64,000 nt of DNA from Proteus columbae (GTDB lineage Bacteria > Pseudomonadota > Gammaproteobacteria > Enterobacterales > Enterobacteriaceae): assembly GCF_009914335.1 (NCBI RefSeq), contig NZ_CP043925.1:3534001-3598000 (forward strand), read 5' to 3'. The notes beneath the pieces were generated by a model. That model was not told the DNA's origin, made no database searches, and was given only the letters and a program-made list of their open reading frames with translations. Below, in pieces: positions 17,380 through 27,925 of this stretch; positions within the stretch are counted from its first letter, which is position 1; every line of letters begins with the position of its first letter. The position numbers and the translations under genes were made by a program.

Positions 17380-17429
17380 AAATAAAACAAAAAAAAGAAA
17401 AGCTCCCAGGCCGGAGACAGCACTGGGAG
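17380..17429 (-). terminator. Intrinsic terminator or attenuator between fixX and yaaU
   Basis: Read on the minus strand, the stem CTCCCAG / CTGGGAG (17403-17429, 13-nt loop) is followed at once by a T-rich run (bases 17380-17402). It ends fixABCX transcription at least partly, before yaaU. Confidence 0.7.
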
Positions 17430-17444
17430 AAAAGTAGCGATACA

Positions 17445-17732
17445 TCATCCGTAACGATATTCCACGCCAAAAGTTCCACGTGGGTATTCCCATTTTTCAA
17501 GCGCACTGTCTAAACCAAGAATTCGACAAGTTCCACACTCTAAGCACCCTGCATAATCAAAACTGATAGTGCCATCTTCTTGTTTTTTATAAAGACCCGC
17601 AGGGCAGGCTTTAACTAAGGTTTCTAGCACCTGCATATCGGGTTGCTCTTTGACGACGATATGTGGATTTTCCTCATCGACATTAAATTTATTGATGCCT
17701 AATTTGACATCGACATTTACGGGAGAACTCAT
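17445..17732 (-). CDS. fixX: FixX ferredoxin-like protein (carnitine locus)
   Basis: A 95-residue protein matching E. coli FixX nearly throughout (start MSSPVNVDVKLG, end EYRYG). The cluster motif is CLECGTCRILG, with Gly where a standard 4Fe-4S ferredoxin has its fourth Cys. E. coli FixX has the same Gly as I recall it. CPAGLYKK supplies another Cys. It carries electrons in the FixABCX chain that feeds crotonobetainyl-CoA reduction. It overlaps fixC by 4 bp. Confidence 0.95.
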   Translation of the reverse strand: MSSPVNVDVKLGINKFNVDEENPHIVVKEQPDMQVLETLVKACPAGLYKKQEDGTISFDYAGCLECGTCRILGLDSALEKWEYPRGTFGVEYRYG

Positions 17733-19021
17733 ATTGCTTTTGCTCCTTTGATCCCATCTTTGATTAGGTTCATCCAGCCGACCTTTTTGGTATGACGCAT
17801 TAGGGTTTTACGCATAGGTACTGGCGCTTCACCCGTAACAGTAAAGAGATCTTTGGCAATACCAACGACCATTTCAGGATAAGCGGTGAACATACGAGGG
17901 TTATCAAGTAAATCAGGCATACGCTGATAGGCTTTCATATCGCGTAATGGACCATCTTCTAAATGCTTGAGATATTCATTTAGCGTCTGTTTGCTAAAAT
18001 CATTTTTCTCCATTGCCGATAGCACGGTTTTTGCAGCAGCTTCGCCGGATGCCATCGCTAAATCCATGCCACGAATAGTGAAGCCAAGGTTCATACACAT
18101 CCCTGCTGCATCACCCGCAATCAATACGCCATCACGTACTAATTCGTGTTGCATTCTTAACCCAGCTTCAGGAACAACGTGCGCACCGTATTCCACCATT
18201 TTTCCGCCTTCAATCAGCGGTGCGACAACTGGATGCTGTTTAAAATCTTCCAGCATTTGTGGTACCGACTTTTTAGCGTCTTTAATATGGTGAAGCCCAC
18301 ACACCAGACCTAAAGAAAGCGTGGTTTTATTGGTATATAAAAAACCGCCACCCATTAGTCCATCAGTAGGCGAGCCTGCAAATAACCAAGCCGCACCTTC
18401 ATTATCTTTTAGGTTGAAGCGATCTTTAATCACACTTTCAGGCAGTTCGATGATCTCTTTGACACCTACCGCGACATTTTCGGCCGCAACACGTTTTGTC
18501 ATTCCTAGCTGTTCTGCAAGAATAGAATTCACACCATCCGCGAGGATCACCGCTTTGGCTTCTAACACATCACCATCGGCTTCAACGCCAACAATTTTGC
18601 CATCACGCTCAACTAACTTATCAACACGAATGCCTGTGATACATTGCGCACCCGCATTTTCGGCTTGTTCCATTAGCCATTGGTCAAACTCGCCCCGTAA
18701 TACAGACCAAGAGGCCGTTTTTGGGTTATTTCCTTCAGCATTTTGGTAATCAATCGTCATTGCGCCTGTTTCGGTCATAAATGACAATTTTTCATGAGTG
18801 ATCACGCGTTCAACAGGCGCTTCTTGCGCAAACTCAGGAATGATGCGCTCAAGGGTATGTGCATACATACGACCACCGGTTACATTTTTCCCGCCAGCGT
18901 AGTTACCTCTTTCTATTAGCAATACTTGTGCGCCTTCTCTTGCCAAAACAAGTGCAGCCACAGATCCTGCTAATCCTGCGCCAACAATAATGGCATCGAA
19001 AATATCTTCGGAATCGGACAT
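17729..19021 (-). CDS. fixC: FixC flavoprotein (carnitine locus)
   Basis: A 430-residue FAD-dependent ETF-quinone oxidoreductase-like protein with the IVGAGLAGSVAALVLA dinucleotide fold (residues 12-27) and GDAAGMCMNLGFTIRGMD further in. In E. coli fixC is needed for anaerobic carnitine reduction, presumably moving electrons to CaiA through FixAB. It lies between fixB (57 bp gap) and fixX (4 bp overlap) in the order conserved in Enterobacterales. Confidence 0.95.
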   Translation of the reverse strand: MSDSEDIFDAIIVGAGLAGSVAALVLAREGAQVLLIERGNYAGGKNVTGGRMYAHTLERIIPEFAQEAPVERVITHEKLSFMTETGAMTIDYQNAEGNNPKTASWSVLRGEFDQWLMEQAENAGAQCITGIRVDKLVERDGKIVGVEADGDVLEAKAVILADGVNSILAEQLGMTKRVAAENVAVGVKEIIELPESVIKDRFNLKDNEGAAWLFAGSPTDGLMGGGFLYTNKTTLSLGLVCGLHHIKDAKKSVPQMLEDFKQHPVVAPLIEGGKMVEYGAHVVPEAGLRMQHELVRDGVLIAGDAAGMCMNLGFTIRGMDLAMASGEAAAKTVLSAMEKNDFSKQTLNEYLKHLEDGPLRDMKAYQRMPDLLDNPRMFTAYPEMVVGIAKDLFTVTGEAPVPMRKTLMRHTKKVGWMNLIKDGIKGAKAI

Positions 19022-19078
19022 AACATCTCCAGAATTTGCGATAAACAGCAGAGAAGTTCCCTTCCCTGCTTAAATAAA

Positions 19079-20017
19079 TCAGTTAGATAATTGACGAGTT
19101 AATGCAGGTAGAACCTTCATTAAGTCACCGACAATGCCGTAGTCAGCGAATTGGAAGATAGGTGCATTTTTGTCTTTATTAATAGCAACAATGGTTTGAG
19201 CGCCATTAGCACCGACCATATGTTGAATTTGTCCTGAAATACCAGCAGCTAAATAGAGTTCAGGTTTCAGCATCAGATTGGAAATGCCGACATAACGCTC
19301 GTGTTCCATCCACTTCTCATTTTCAGCAACAGGACGAGAGCAGGCGATTTCAGCACCAATGGCTTTGGCGAGTTCTTCTGCAATAGCGATATTTTCTTTA
19401 CTGCCGATACCGCGACCCACGCTGACAACAAAACGCGCTTTGTCTAAATCAACGGCATTGATTGCGCGTGGTTGAACTGAATTGCGAACGATGGTTTGAG
19501 CAGGGGCAATCCATGCGACTTTTTGTGCATTACCTGTCACACCAGTTTCTGGCGCAACATCAAAAGCACCCACACTTGCAGTTACAACACAATAAGGCGT
19601 TTTCAGGGTTTCATCACCAAAGGCAAGACCACCGTAAACCATATGTTTTGTCACAAGAGAATCACCGTCTGCTTTTAAAGATTGTGCATCATTAGAAACA
19701 ACTGCCTCTAAACGATGACCTAAACGTGCTGCGATTAATTTTCCGCGACGTGTATTAGGCAGTAGCACTAAACCTGCATCACCGCTTTGTTTGATGGTTT
19801 CAACCATGCTTTGTGCATAGTCTTCAATAATGCGATCGTCAGGTTTGCCTTCTAATTGGAAAACGGCTGTTGCACCTAATTTAAAGGCAGCAACACTTTG
19901 CTCATCATTCAATGTAAATACATTGATAGATTGCCCTAATGAAGAAGCGCCACCCATTAATTCTGGTAAACGGGAAAGTGCATCACTAAATACCCAAACA
20001 GTTGAAAACTGGCTCAT
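19079..20017 (-). CDS. fixB: FixB, electron-transfer flavoprotein alpha subunit (carnitine locus)
   Basis: A 312-residue ETF alpha subunit. The FAD-binding half contains [47 protein letters not shown] and [20 protein letters not shown]. It forms a dimer with FixA and delivers electrons to CaiA. It follows fixA by 11 bp. It is recognisably paralogous to the 4980-5921 product, but the N-terminal halves differ strongly. Confidence 0.95.
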   Translation of the reverse strand: MSQFSTVWVFSDALSRLPELMGGASSLGQSINVFTLNDEQSVAAFKLGATAVFQLEGKPDDRIIEDYAQSMVETIKQSGDAGLVLLPNTRRGKLIAARLGHRLEAVVSNDAQSLKADGDSLVTKHMVYGGLAFGDETLKTPYCVVTASVGAFDVAPETGVTGNAQKVAWIAPAQTIVRNSVQPRAINAVDLDKARFVVSVGRGIGSKENIAIAEELAKAIGAEIACSRPVAENEKWMEHERYVGISNLMLKPELYLAAGISGQIQHMVGANGAQTIVAINKDKNAPIFQFADYGIVGDLMKVLPALTRQLSN

Positions 20018-20028
20018 AACTCCCCCTA

Positions 20029-20802
20029 TTACTTAAGAATTTTACGTAAATGTTCTGCCAACTCAGCAATCTGATCATCGCCATCACCTTCAATAATGAT
20101 GCGTTGACGAACTTTCTGTTTCGGCGCAGCCACTTTTTGTTCTGAACGCGCAGTAATCGCACCCAGACCAAGATCGGCAACACTCCATTGCTGAACAGGT
20201 TTCTTGGCAGCACCAAGAATGGCTTTCATCGAAGGAATTTGAGGTGTGTTAATATCGGTAGATACCGCAATAACAGCAGGTAATGGAATTGTCAGTGTTT
20301 CGATTTCATTTTCTAATTCACGCTCGACCGTAATTGAATCATTAGAAAGAGAAACAATTTTGTTAATACCATTTATTGCTGGAATATTTAGGATTTCACC
20401 CACCAGCAAGCTAACTTGTTGTGAACTTAGATCCGCAGATCCATCACCACAAAGAATTAAGTCATAACCTTTTTTAGCCGCAGCCGCAGCCAGTGCAACC
20501 GCTGTTTGATAAGGCAGAGAGGCTTCAAATTGGTCATCAACTACAACCACTAAATCGTCAGCTCCACGAGAAAGAACGTCTTTGCGTGCTTTCGCATTTG
20601 TCAGTGATTTACCACCTACACTCATTGCCGTGATTTGAATGCCCTCAAGTTGAGTTTTAAGCTGATTAGCGGCTTCAATCGCATTTAAATCATATTGGCT
20701 GATTTTGGTGTTAGCACGAGAAAAATCCAGCGAACTATCTGCGCTATTTACCGTAATATCCTGCTCATCGGGAACACTCTTGTAACATGTAATAATATTC
20801 AT
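20029..20802 (-). CDS. fixA: FixA, electron-transfer flavoprotein beta subunit (carnitine locus)
   Basis: A 257-residue ETF beta subunit: [18 protein letters not shown] at the start, [29 protein letters not shown], and the ETF-beta signature near [18 protein letters not shown]. The ribosome site is CAGGAGATG. It is the first gene of fixABCX-yaaU, divergent from caiT. The shared 600-bp control region has CaiF-type repeats, the closest being near a possible TATATT -10 element (minus strand, 20849-20854). Confidence 0.95.
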   Translation of the reverse strand: MNIITCYKSVPDEQDITVNSADSSLDFSRANTKISQYDLNAIEAANQLKTQLEGIQITAMSVGGKSLTNAKARKDVLSRGADDLVVVVDDQFEASLPYQTAVALAAAAAKKGYDLILCGDGSADLSSQQVSLLVGEILNIPAINGINKIVSLSNDSITVERELENEIETLTIPLPAVIAVSTDINTPQIPSMKAILGAAKKPVQQWSVADLGLGAITARSEQKVAAPKQKVRQRIIIEGDGDDQIAELAEHLRKILK

Positions 20803-20897
20803 TACATCTCCTGAAATTAATAAATAATGTCATTTACTCTGGCAATGTAATATAGAATTAACACAATTAAGCGTTTAAAAAATTAAACCTAGGTCAC

Positions 20898-20908
20898 CAA
20901 TATTGAAC
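20898..20908. promoter_or_regulatory. CaiF-type half-site
   Basis: CAATATTGAAC matches the right arm of the three full sites. It lies exactly 59 bp in register before the first full site, but the expected left arm (20874-20884) has decayed. Confidence 0.6.
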
Positions 20909-20932
20909 ATTATTAAATAATGAATCGATAGG

Positions 20933-20967
20933 TTTCAATATTGCCAAATACATCACCAATATTGAAA
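20933..20967. promoter_or_regulatory. CaiF-type operator I
   Basis: An 11-bp arm TTTCAATATTG, a 13-bp spacer and an 11-bp arm CAATATTGAAA form a perfect inverted repeat. The 11-13-11 geometry is, from memory, that of E. coli CaiF sites. Confidence 0.8.
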
Positions 20968-20991
20968 TTAATTTTAATTGAAGTGAATAAC

Positions 20992-21026
20992 TTTCAATAT
21001 TGCTACTTTGATCAACAATATTGAAG
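20992..21026. promoter_or_regulatory. CaiF-type operator II
   Basis: TTTCAATATTG, 13-bp spacer, CAATATTGAAG. Same geometry with one mismatch at the outer end; its centre is 59 bp from that of operator I. Confidence 0.8.
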
Positions 21027-21050
21027 GTAATAAGCATAACGTTATTTAAC

Positions 21051-21085
21051 GTTCAATATTGCCACCGAGATCAACAATATTGAAA
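21051..21085. promoter_or_regulatory. CaiF-type operator III
   Basis: GTTCAATATTG, 13-bp spacer, CAATATTGAAA. Its centre is 59 bp from that of operator II. The spacers of II and III share GATCAA next to the right arm. Confidence 0.8.
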
Positions 21086-21195
21086 GACAGAATATAACAA
21101 CCCTATTACATACAAGCTTATAGCGATAACTATCAACAAGTTACAATGAAAATAAAACGTTATAAAACGTAACATAAAATCGACAAAAAGAATAG

Positions 21196-21211
21196 TGTGA
21201 AGTGAATAACA
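21196..21211. promoter_or_regulatory. CRP-like site upstream of caiT
   Basis: TGTGA-AGTGAA-TAACA matches the TGTGA-N6-TCACA consensus at 9 of 10 core positions. The E. coli cai promoter needs CRP. It lies about 20 bp before a TATAAT hexamer. Confidence 0.6.
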
Positions 21212-21402
21212 GAATAGATTTCTTATAATATCCATCATTCTTCATCATTAATGGATTTATGGATTAGCCAATCACTTTATTTTTCTATTATGATGAAAAC
21301 TCAATAGACGAAATAGATAGAATTAAACTTAAATGCTTTATTAGATATTAGGAATTAACACTACTTAAACTTCTGCGCTAAATATATTTGGAAAATTTAC
21401 CT

Positions 21403-22917
21403 ATGAGCAAAGATAATAAAAAGGCTGGAATAGAACCGAAGGTTTTTTTTCCACCATTAATCATTGTTGGTATTTTATGTTGGTTAACGGTACGTGATCT
21501 TGACGCTTCAAATGAAGTGATTAACGCCGTATTCAGCTATGTTACCAATGTCTGGGGTTGGGCCTTCGAATGGTATATGGTCATTATGTTCGGGGGTTGG
21601 TTTTGGTTAGTCTTTGGACGTTATGCCAATAAACGTCTTGGGGAAGATAAGCCAGAATTTAGTACCGCAAGCTGGATCTTTATGATGTTTGCGTCTTGTA
21701 CATCCGCAGCCGTCCTCTTCTGGGGTTCGATTGAAATATACTACTACATTTCAAGCCCTCCTTTTGGAATGGAAGCTTACTCAACTCAAGCAAAAGAAAT
21801 TGGTCTAGCTTATAGTTTGTTCCACTGGGGTCCTTTACCTTGGGCAACTTATAGTTTCCTTTCTGTTGCCTTCGCTTACTTCTTCTTTGTTCGCAAAATG
21901 GAGGTTATCCGCCCAAGTAGTACCTTAACCCCATTAATCGGTGAAAAACACGTTAATGGGATCGTCGGAACCATTATTGATAACTTCTATCTCGTTGCGT
22001 TAATTCTGGCAATGGGGACTAGCCTTGGTTTAGCAACACCGTTAGTCACTGAATGTATTCAATACTTATTTGGTATTCCTCATACCTTGCAATTAGACGC
22101 CATTATTATCTCTTGCTGGATCTTATTAAACGCAATTTGCGTGGCTTTCGGTCTGCAAAAAGGGGTGAAAATCGCCAGTGATATTCGTACTTACCTGAGC
22201 TTCTTAATGTTGGGTTGGGTGTTTATCGTCGGTGGTGCGAGCTTTATCGTCAATTACTTCACCGATTCTGTCGGTACATTGATGATGTATATGCCTCGGA
22301 TGCTGTTCTATACAGACCCTATCGGTAAAGGCGGATTCCCTCAAGGCTGGACTGTCTTCTATTGGGCTTGGTGGGTTATCTACGCGATCCAAATGAGTAT
22401 CTTCTTAGCGCGTATTTCTAAAGGTCGTACTGTTCGTGAATTATGTTTAGGGATGGTTTCAGGTTTAACCGCAGGAACTTGGTTAATTTGGACAATCCTT
22501 GGTGGTAACACCTTACAACTGATTGACCAAAACATTCTCAACATTCCACAACTAATTGAACAATACGGTGTTCCACGCGCCATTATCGAAACATGGGCAG
22601 CATTACCACTAAGCACAGCGACAATGTGGGGCTTCTTTATCCTCTGCTTTATTGCCACAGTCACCTTAATTAACGCCTGTTCTTACACACTGGCAATGTC
22701 CACTTGCCGCTCTATGAAAGAAGGCTCTGAGCCACCTTTGTTAGTACGCATCGGCTGGTCTGTGCTGGTTGGTGTTATCGGCATCATTCTATTAGCACTT
22801 GGTGGTTTAAAACCGATTCAAACCGCCATTATCGCTGGAGGATGCCCACTATTTTTCGTCAATATCATGGTCACCTTGTCCTTTATTAAAGACGCCAAAG
22901 TACATTGGAAAGACTGA
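21403..22917 (+). CDS. caiT: CaiT, L-carnitine/gamma-butyrobetaine antiporter
   Basis: A 504-residue BCCT transporter that exchanges carnitine for gamma-butyrobetaine without Na+ or H+. With the start at ATG 21403 (MSKDNKK), the numbering fits the published Proteus/E. coli protein: W142, W316, W323 and W324 form the aromatic substrate boxes, and R262 occupies the place of the Na2 sodium ion, which explains Na+ independence. A TTG five codons earlier (21388) is an unlikely start. There is no strong Shine-Dalgarno, only TTTGGAAAA. First gene of caiTABCDE. Confidence 0.97.
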   Translation: MSKDNKKAGIEPKVFFPPLIIVGILCWLTVRDLDASNEVINAVFSYVTNVWGWAFEWYMVIMFGGWFWLVFGRYANKRLGEDKPEFSTASWIFMMFASCTSAAVLFWGSIEIYYYISSPPFGMEAYSTQAKEIGLAYSLFHWGPLPWATYSFLSVAFAYFFFVRKMEVIRPSSTLTPLIGEKHVNGIVGTIIDNFYLVALILAMGTSLGLATPLVTECIQYLFGIPHTLQLDAIIISCWILLNAICVAFGLQKGVKIASDIRTYLSFLMLGWVFIVGGASFIVNYFTDSVGTLMMYMPRMLFYTDPIGKGGFPQGWTVFYWAWWVIYAIQMSIFLARISKGRTVRELCLGMVSGLTAGTWLIWTILGGNTLQLIDQNILNIPQLIEQYGVPRAIIETWAALPLSTATMWGFFILCFIATVTLINACSYTLAMSTCRSMKEGSEPPLLVRIGWSVLVGVIGIILLALGGLKPIQTAIIAGGCPLFFVNIMVTLSFIKDAKVHWKD

Positions 22918-22958
22918 TCCGCTATAAGCAAAAAATGACACATTAAGAGGTTATTAAC

Positions 22959-24101
22959 ATGGATTTTAGATTGAATGATGAGCAGGAACTGTTTGTTGAC
23001 GGTGTCCGCGAATTAATGGCCAGTGAAAACTGGGAAGCTTATTTCGCCGAGTGTGATCGCGAAAGTAAATACCCAGAGCGTTTTGTCAAAGCCTTAGCGG
23101 ATATGGAAATCGACAATCTGCTTATTCCTGAAGAGCACGGTGGATTAAATGCAGGTTTTGTCACTGTTGCGGCTATTTGGATGGAGTTAGGTCGTTTAGG
23201 TGCGCCAACTTACGTGCTTTATCAATTACCAGGTGGTTTTAACACCGTATTGCGTGAAGGCACACAAGAGCAAATCGATAAAATTATGGCGTTCCGCGGT
23301 ACGGGTAAACAGATGTGGAACTCTGCAATTACAGAGCCGGGCGCAGGTTCAGATGTCGGTAGCTTACAAACGACTTATACCCGTAAAGATGGCAAAGTTT
23401 ACCTCAATGGTAGCAAATGCTTTATCACTAGTAGTGCATACACCCCTTATGTTGTTGTGATGAGCCGTGACGCAGCATCACCTGATAAACCTATCTTCAC
23501 TGAATGGTTTGTGGATATGAGTAAGCCGGGTATCAAAGTAAACAAGTTGGAAAAACTGGGTTTACGTATGGATAGCTGCTGTGAAATCACGTTTGATAAC
23601 GTTGAGCTTGAAGAAAAAGACATGTTTGGCCGCGAAGGTAACGGATTTAACCGTGTTAAAGAAGAGTTCGATCACGAACGTTTCTTAGTGGCACTCACTA
23701 ACTACGGTACAGCAATGTGTGCATTTGAAGATGCCGCTCGTTATGCCAACCAACGTGTGCAATTTGGTGAAGCTATCGGTCGTTTCCAACTTATTCAAGA
23801 AAAATTCGCTCATATGGCGATCAAACTCAATTCAATGCGCAACATGTTATATGAAACTGCATGGAAGAGTGACAACAACTTAATCACTTCCGGTGATGCT
23901 GCAATGTGTAAATACTTCTGCGCAAATGCGGCATTTGAAGTGGTTGATAGCGCAATGCAAGTGCTTGGTGGTGTTGGTATTGCTGGCGAGCACCGTATTT
24001 CTCGTTTCTGGCGTGACCTTCGTGTTGATCGTGTGTCTGGGGGTTCTGATGAAATGCAGATCCTGACATTAGGACGTTCAGTACTTAAACAGTATCGCTA
24101 A
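22959..24101 (+). CDS. caiA: CaiA, crotonobetainyl-CoA reductase
   Basis: A 380-residue acyl-CoA dehydrogenase-fold flavoenzyme that reduces crotonobetainyl-CoA to gamma-butyrobetainyl-CoA with electrons from Fix[16 protein letters not shown] (near residue 128), [17 protein letters not shown] and the C-terminal [18 protein letters not shown] are characteristic; the end matches E. coli CaiA as I recall it. Length equals the family norm. It is followed by a terminator-like hairpin before caiB. Confidence 0.97.
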   Translation: MDFRLNDEQELFVDGVRELMASENWEAYFAECDRESKYPERFVKALADMEIDNLLIPEEHGGLNAGFVTVAAIWMELGRLGAPTYVLYQLPGGFNTVLREGTQEQIDKIMAFRGTGKQMWNSAITEPGAGSDVGSLQTTYTRKDGKVYLNGSKCFITSSAYTPYVVVMSRDAASPDKPIFTEWFVDMSKPGIKVNKLEKLGLRMDSCCEITFDNVELEEKDMFGREGNGFNRVKEEFDHERFLVALTNYGTAMCAFEDAARYANQRVQFGEAIGRFQLIQEKFAHMAIKLNSMRNMLYETAWKSDNNLITSGDAAMCKYFCANAAFEVVDSAMQVLGGVGIAGEHRISRFWRDLRVDRVSGGSDEMQILTLGRSVLKQYR

Positions 24102-24113
24102 TTAATCACGAAT

Positions 24114-24144
24114 AACTCTCTCATCACTCGGTGAGAGAGTTTTC
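24114..24144 (+). terminator. Terminator-like hairpin between caiA and caiB
   Basis: The stem AACTCTCTCA (24114-24123) pairs with TGAGAGAGTT (24132-24141) around an 8-nt loop and is followed by a short T-run. It is a candidate internal attenuator that would give more CaiT/CaiA than CaiBCDE. Confidence 0.6.
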
Positions 24145-24170
24145 ACTCAGACCACTTACGAGGTGACGCT

Positions 24171-25391
24171 ATGACAGAACATTTACCAATGCCACAATTC
24201 GGCCCACTTTCAGGGGTTCGTGTTGTGTTTTCAGGAATTGAAATTGCAGGGCCATTCGCAGGACAAATGTTCGCAGAATGGGGAGCTGAGGTGATTTGGA
24301 TTGAAAACGTTGCATGGGCTGACACCATTCGCGTTCAACCTCATTATCCTCAGCTTTCTCGCCGTAATTTACATGCACTATCGTTAAATATCTTTAAAGA
24401 CGAAGGTCGTGATGCATTCCTAAAATTAATGGAAACCACTGATATCTTTATTGAAGCCAGTAAAGGCCCAGCCTTTGCACGTCGTGGTATTACCGATGAA
24501 GTGTTATGGGAGCATAATCCTAAATTAGTTATCGCGCATTTATCGGGCTTTGGCCAATATGGCGATCCGCAATACACCAACTTACCCGCTTATAACACTA
24601 TCGCTCAGGCGTTCAGTGGCTACTTGATCCAAAACGGTGACAAAGATCAGCCAATGCCTGCTTTCCCTTATACTGCAGATTATTTCTCAGGAATGACCGC
24701 AACCACTTCCGCTTTAGCTGCACTGTATAAAGTTCAACAAACAGGCAAAGGCGAAAGTATTGATATCGCCATGTATGAAGTCATGTTGCGTATGGGGCAA
24801 TACTTCATGATGGATTATTTCAATGGTGGCGAAATCTGTCCTCGTATGACCAAAGGGAAAGATCCGTACTACGCAGGCTGTGGGCTTTATCGTTGCCAAG
24901 ATGGTTTTATCGTGATGGAAGTGGTGGGTATTACTCAAATTGAAGAGATCTTCAAAGATATCGGCCTTGCACATCTACTGGGTACACCAGAAGTTCCAGA
25001 AGGCACTCAACTTATTCACCGTATTAATTGCCCTCATGGTCAATTATTCGAAGATAAGTTAGATGAATGGTTGGCAAAACAACCGATTACTGACGTGCTG
25101 AAACGCCTGTCTGAACTCAATATTGCCAGCGCTAAAGTGCTGACTATTCCTGAGCTTGAAGACAATCCGCAATATGTCGCGCGTGAGTCTATTACCCAAT
25201 GGCAAACCATGAATGGCGAAACCTGCAAAGGGCCAAATGTGATGCCGAAATTCAAAAATAATCCGGGAAAAATCTGGCGTGGCATGCCATCTCACGGCAT
25301 GGACACTGACGCTATCTTGAAAAACATCGGTTATAACGACGAACAAATCAGGGGGCTGGTCGATAAAGGGCTGGCTAAAATCGTAAAGTAA
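24171..25391 (+). CDS. caiB: CaiB, L-carnitine CoA-transferase
   Basis: A 406-residue family III CoA-transferase that moves CoA from gamma-butyrobetainyl-CoA (or crotonobetainyl-CoA) to carnitine. The catalytic aspartate is D170 in [10 protein letters not shown], corresponding to D169 of the one-residue-shorter E. coli enzyme. [17 protein letters not shown] and [17 protein letters not shown] are conserved. A GAGGTGACGCT ribosome site precedes the ATG. Functionally parallel to the transferase of the dehydratase run. Confidence 0.97.
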   Translation: MTEHLPMPQFGPLSGVRVVFSGIEIAGPFAGQMFAEWGAEVIWIENVAWADTIRVQPHYPQLSRRNLHALSLNIFKDEGRDAFLKLMETTDIFIEASKGPAFARRGITDEVLWEHNPKLVIAHLSGFGQYGDPQYTNLPAYNTIAQAFSGYLIQNGDKDQPMPAFPYTADYFSGMTATTSALAALYKVQQTGKGESIDIAMYEVMLRMGQYFMMDYFNGGEICPRMTKGKDPYYAGCGLYRCQDGFIVMEVVGITQIEEIFKDIGLAHLLGTPEVPEGTQLIHRINCPHGQLFEDKLDEWLAKQPITDVLKRLSELNIASAKVLTIPELEDNPQYVARESITQWQTMNGETCKGPNVMPKFKNNPGKIWRGMPSHGMDTDAILKNIGYNDEQIRGLVDKGLAKIVK

Positions 25392-25466
25392 CACCGTAAA
25401 ATTCAGACACCGCACTCCTTTCAAATCGTGTCTGAATTCACGGCAAAAGTATGGGATAACAGTTTA

Positions 25467-27023
25467 ATGGATGTGATTGGCAAACAAAACTTACGTCAAA
25501 TGTGGGATGATTTGGCAGAGGTTTATGGCACAAAAACAGCGCTAATTTTTGAATCCGCACAAGGACTCGTGAGACAATTTAGCTACAGTGAATTAAATGA
25601 AGAGATCAATAGAACCGCAAATCTTTTCCATGCTGGTGGCATAAAAAAAGGCGATCATGTTGCCTTACATCTTGATAACTGCCCTGAATTTTTCTTTTGC
25701 TGGTTTGGGCTGGCAAAAATTGGCGCTGTAATGGTGCCCATTAATGCGCGCTTTATGTATGAAGAGAGCGCATGGATAATTAATCACTGCCAAGCCCATT
25801 ACGTGGTCACTCGTGATAATTTCTATCCGATTTACCAACCTATGTTGCAGGATGAACAAAACCCTTTAACACAGCTGTTTTTAATTTCTGAAAATGCGAT
25901 ATCTACTGAAAAAGGGGTTGTAGATTTTTTAAAAGAAAAAGCCAAACATCCTGTTACGCTTAATCATCACACCCCATTAAGTGTGGATGATACTGCTGAA
26001 ATTCTTTTCACATCGGGTACCACATCGCAACCTAAAGGTGTGGTTATCACGCACTATAACTTACGCTTTGCGGGTTATTACTCATCATGGCAAAACGCAT
26101 TACGGGAAGACGATATTTATCTTACCGTGATGCCAGCATTTCATATTGATTGCCAATGCACGGCATCACTCCCTGCTTTTTCTGTGGGTGCCACCTTTGT
26201 TTTACTCGAAAAATACAGTGCAAGAGCCTTTTGGAAGCAGATCCTTAAGTATCAAGCAACAGTAACAGAGTGCATTCCAATGATGATGAGAACCTTAATG
26301 GCACAGCCCGTTTCATCAGAAGAAAAGCAACACAAATTACGCGAAGTGATGTTCTATCTCAATCTCGCAGATGAAGAGAAAGACGCCTTTATTGAACGCT
26401 TTAACGTGCGATTACTCACCTCTTACGGCATGACAGAAACTATTGTTGGTTTAATCGGTGATAGACCCGGCGATAAACGCCGCTGGCCGTCAATCGGTAG
26501 ACCCGGTTTTTGCTATCAAGCTCAAATCAGAGACAAACAAAACAACGAAGTTCCTGATGGCGTTGTGGGTGAGATCTGCGTAAAAGGTGAACCTGGGAAA
26601 ACCTTATTCAAAGAGTATTACAACCGACCTGATGCAACAGCTAAAGCATTAGAGCCTGAAGGTTGGTTACATACTGGTGATTATGGTTACCGAGACGATG
26701 AAGGTTTTTTCTATTTCGTTGATCGCAGTTGCAACATGATCAAACGTGGAGGCGAAAACGTCTCTTGTGTTGAGATTGAAAACATCATTAGTTCACATCC
26801 CAAAATTCAAGATGTGGCGGTTATTGGTGTACCTGATGATATTCGTGATGAAGCCATTAAAGCTTTTGTGGTGCTCGTTGAAGGTGAAACCTTGAGTGAA
26901 GAAGAATTCTTCCATTTCTGTGAGCAAAATATGGCGAAATTTAAAGTTCCCTCCGCGGTTGAGTTTAAAGAGGGTTTGCCGCGTAATTGCTCAGGAAAGG
27001 TGATCAAAAAGCATTTGAAATAA
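25467..27023 (+). CDS. caiC: CaiC, carnitine/betaine CoA ligase
   Basis: A 518-residue AMP-forming CoA ligase that primes the pathway. [18 protein letters not shown] is the adenylate P-loop, YGMTETIVG the A5 motif, [20 protein letters not shown] the A7-A8 region, and NCSGKVIKK holds the catalytic lysine. The start ATG at 25467 ([13 protein letters not shown]) aligns with the E. coli start MDIIGGQHLRQMW. A GTG 13 codons upstream (25428) lacks a ribosome site. It follows caiB by 75 bp. Confidence 0.96.
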   Translation: MDVIGKQNLRQMWDDLAEVYGTKTALIFESAQGLVRQFSYSELNEEINRTANLFHAGGIKKGDHVALHLDNCPEFFFCWFGLAKIGAVMVPINARFMYEESAWIINHCQAHYVVTRDNFYPIYQPMLQDEQNPLTQLFLISENAISTEKGVVDFLKEKAKHPVTLNHHTPLSVDDTAEILFTSGTTSQPKGVVITHYNLRFAGYYSSWQNALREDDIYLTVMPAFHIDCQCTASLPAFSVGATFVLLEKYSARAFWKQILKYQATVTECIPMMMRTLMAQPVSSEEKQHKLREVMFYLNLADEEKDAFIERFNVRLLTSYGMTETIVGLIGDRPGDKRRWPSIGRPGFCYQAQIRDKQNNEVPDGVVGEICVKGEPGKTLFKEYYNRPDATAKALEPEGWLHTGDYGYRDDEGFFYFVDRSCNMIKRGGENVSCVEIENIISSHPKIQDVAVIGVPDDIRDEAIKAFVVLVEGETLSEEEFFHFCEQNMAKFKVPSAVEFKEGLPRNCSGKVIKKHLK

Positions 27024-27100
27024 GCCATAGGTCGGCTTTAACAATCACCCAATAACCACAATCATAAATGCTTATTTTTGATGACGAAAAGGAATACAAC

Positions 27101-27886
27101 ATGAGCCAATCATTACACCTAACAACGCGTGGTTCAGTACTTGAAATTGTATTAGATAGACCAAAAGCAAACGCTATTGATGCAAAAACCAGCCATGAAA
27201 TGGGTGAAGTTTTTCTGCGTTTTCGAGATGATCCAAGCTTACGAGTTGCCATTATTACAGGCGCGGGCGAACGCTTTTTCTCCGCAGGTTGGGATTTAAA
27301 AGCAGCCGCAGAAGGTGAAGCGCCTGATGCAGACTTTGGTGCGGGTGGTTTTGCAGGTTTAACCGAATTATTTGATCTTGATAAACCTGTCATTGCCGCC
27401 GTTAACGGCTATGCTTTTGGTGGTGGCTTTGAATTAGCGCTCGCCGCTGACATGATGGTTTGTTCAGACAATGCTTCTTTTGCCTTACCAGAAGCGCAAT
27501 TGGGCATTGTCCCTGATAGTGGTGGAGTCCTGCGTTTACCAAAACGTTTACCGCCTGCTATCGTCAACGAAATGCTGATGACAGGTCGTCGTATGAATGC
27601 AGATGAAGCACTTCGTTGGGGTATTGCAAACCGAGTTGTCAGTTCTGCTGAATTAATGGATAGCGCACGCGAACTCGCCGATCAAATCGCTAATAGCGCC
27701 CCATTGGCTGTAGCGGCTTTAAAAGAGATTTATCGTGCCACCAGCGAGCTTTCCATTGAAGAGGGCTACAAATTAATGCGCAGTGGCGTATTAAAACATT
27801 ACCCAAGTGTTTTACATTCAGAAGATGCCACAGAAGGGCCTCTTGCCTTTGCTGAAAAACGCACACCTGAATGGAAAGGACGGTAA
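27101..27886 (+). CDS. caiD: CaiD, crotonobetainyl-CoA hydratase
   Basis: A 261-residue enoyl-CoA hydratase/isomerase-fold enzyme converting crotonobetainyl-CoA to L-carnitinyl-CoA. The start at 27101 ([12 protein letters not shown]) has AAGGA eight bases upstream and gives the E. coli length; the frame stays open 11 codons further upstream without support. Oxyanion-hole segments are [15 protein letters not shown] and [15 protein letters not shown]. The C-terminal [12 protein letters not shown] is conserved. Confidence 0.97.
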   Translation: MSQSLHLTTRGSVLEIVLDRPKANAIDAKTSHEMGEVFLRFRDDPSLRVAIITGAGERFFSAGWDLKAAAEGEAPDADFGAGGFAGLTELFDLDKPVIAAVNGYAFGGGFELALAADMMVCSDNASFALPEAQLGIVPDSGGVLRLPKRLPPAIVNEMLMTGRRMNADEALRWGIANRVVSSAELMDSARELADQIANSAPLAVAALKEIYRATSELSIEEGYKLMRSGVLKHYPSVLHSEDATEGPLAFAEKRTPEWKGR

Positions 27887-27925
27887 TTATTGTTAATCTC
27901 GATAATACAACAATGAGGGAAACTG

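Larger units (their letters stand above)
20803..21402. promoter_or_regulatory. fixA-caiT divergent control region with CaiF-type array
   Basis: In 600 bp there are three complete inverted repeats and one half repeat of the CaiF type (20898-21085), at exactly 59-bp spacing, and a good CRP-like site at 21196-21211. TATAAT at 21224-21229 and TATGAT at 21289-21294 are -10 candidates for caiT. In E. coli this region is activated jointly by CRP and CaiF under anaerobic, carnitine-replete conditions. Confidence 0.8.

Noticed and set aside
20898..21085. CRISPR-like array
   Set aside because: Regular spacing but units are inverted repeats with 11-bp arms, only three full copies, no cas genes, and located in a divergent promoter region known to bind CaiF.
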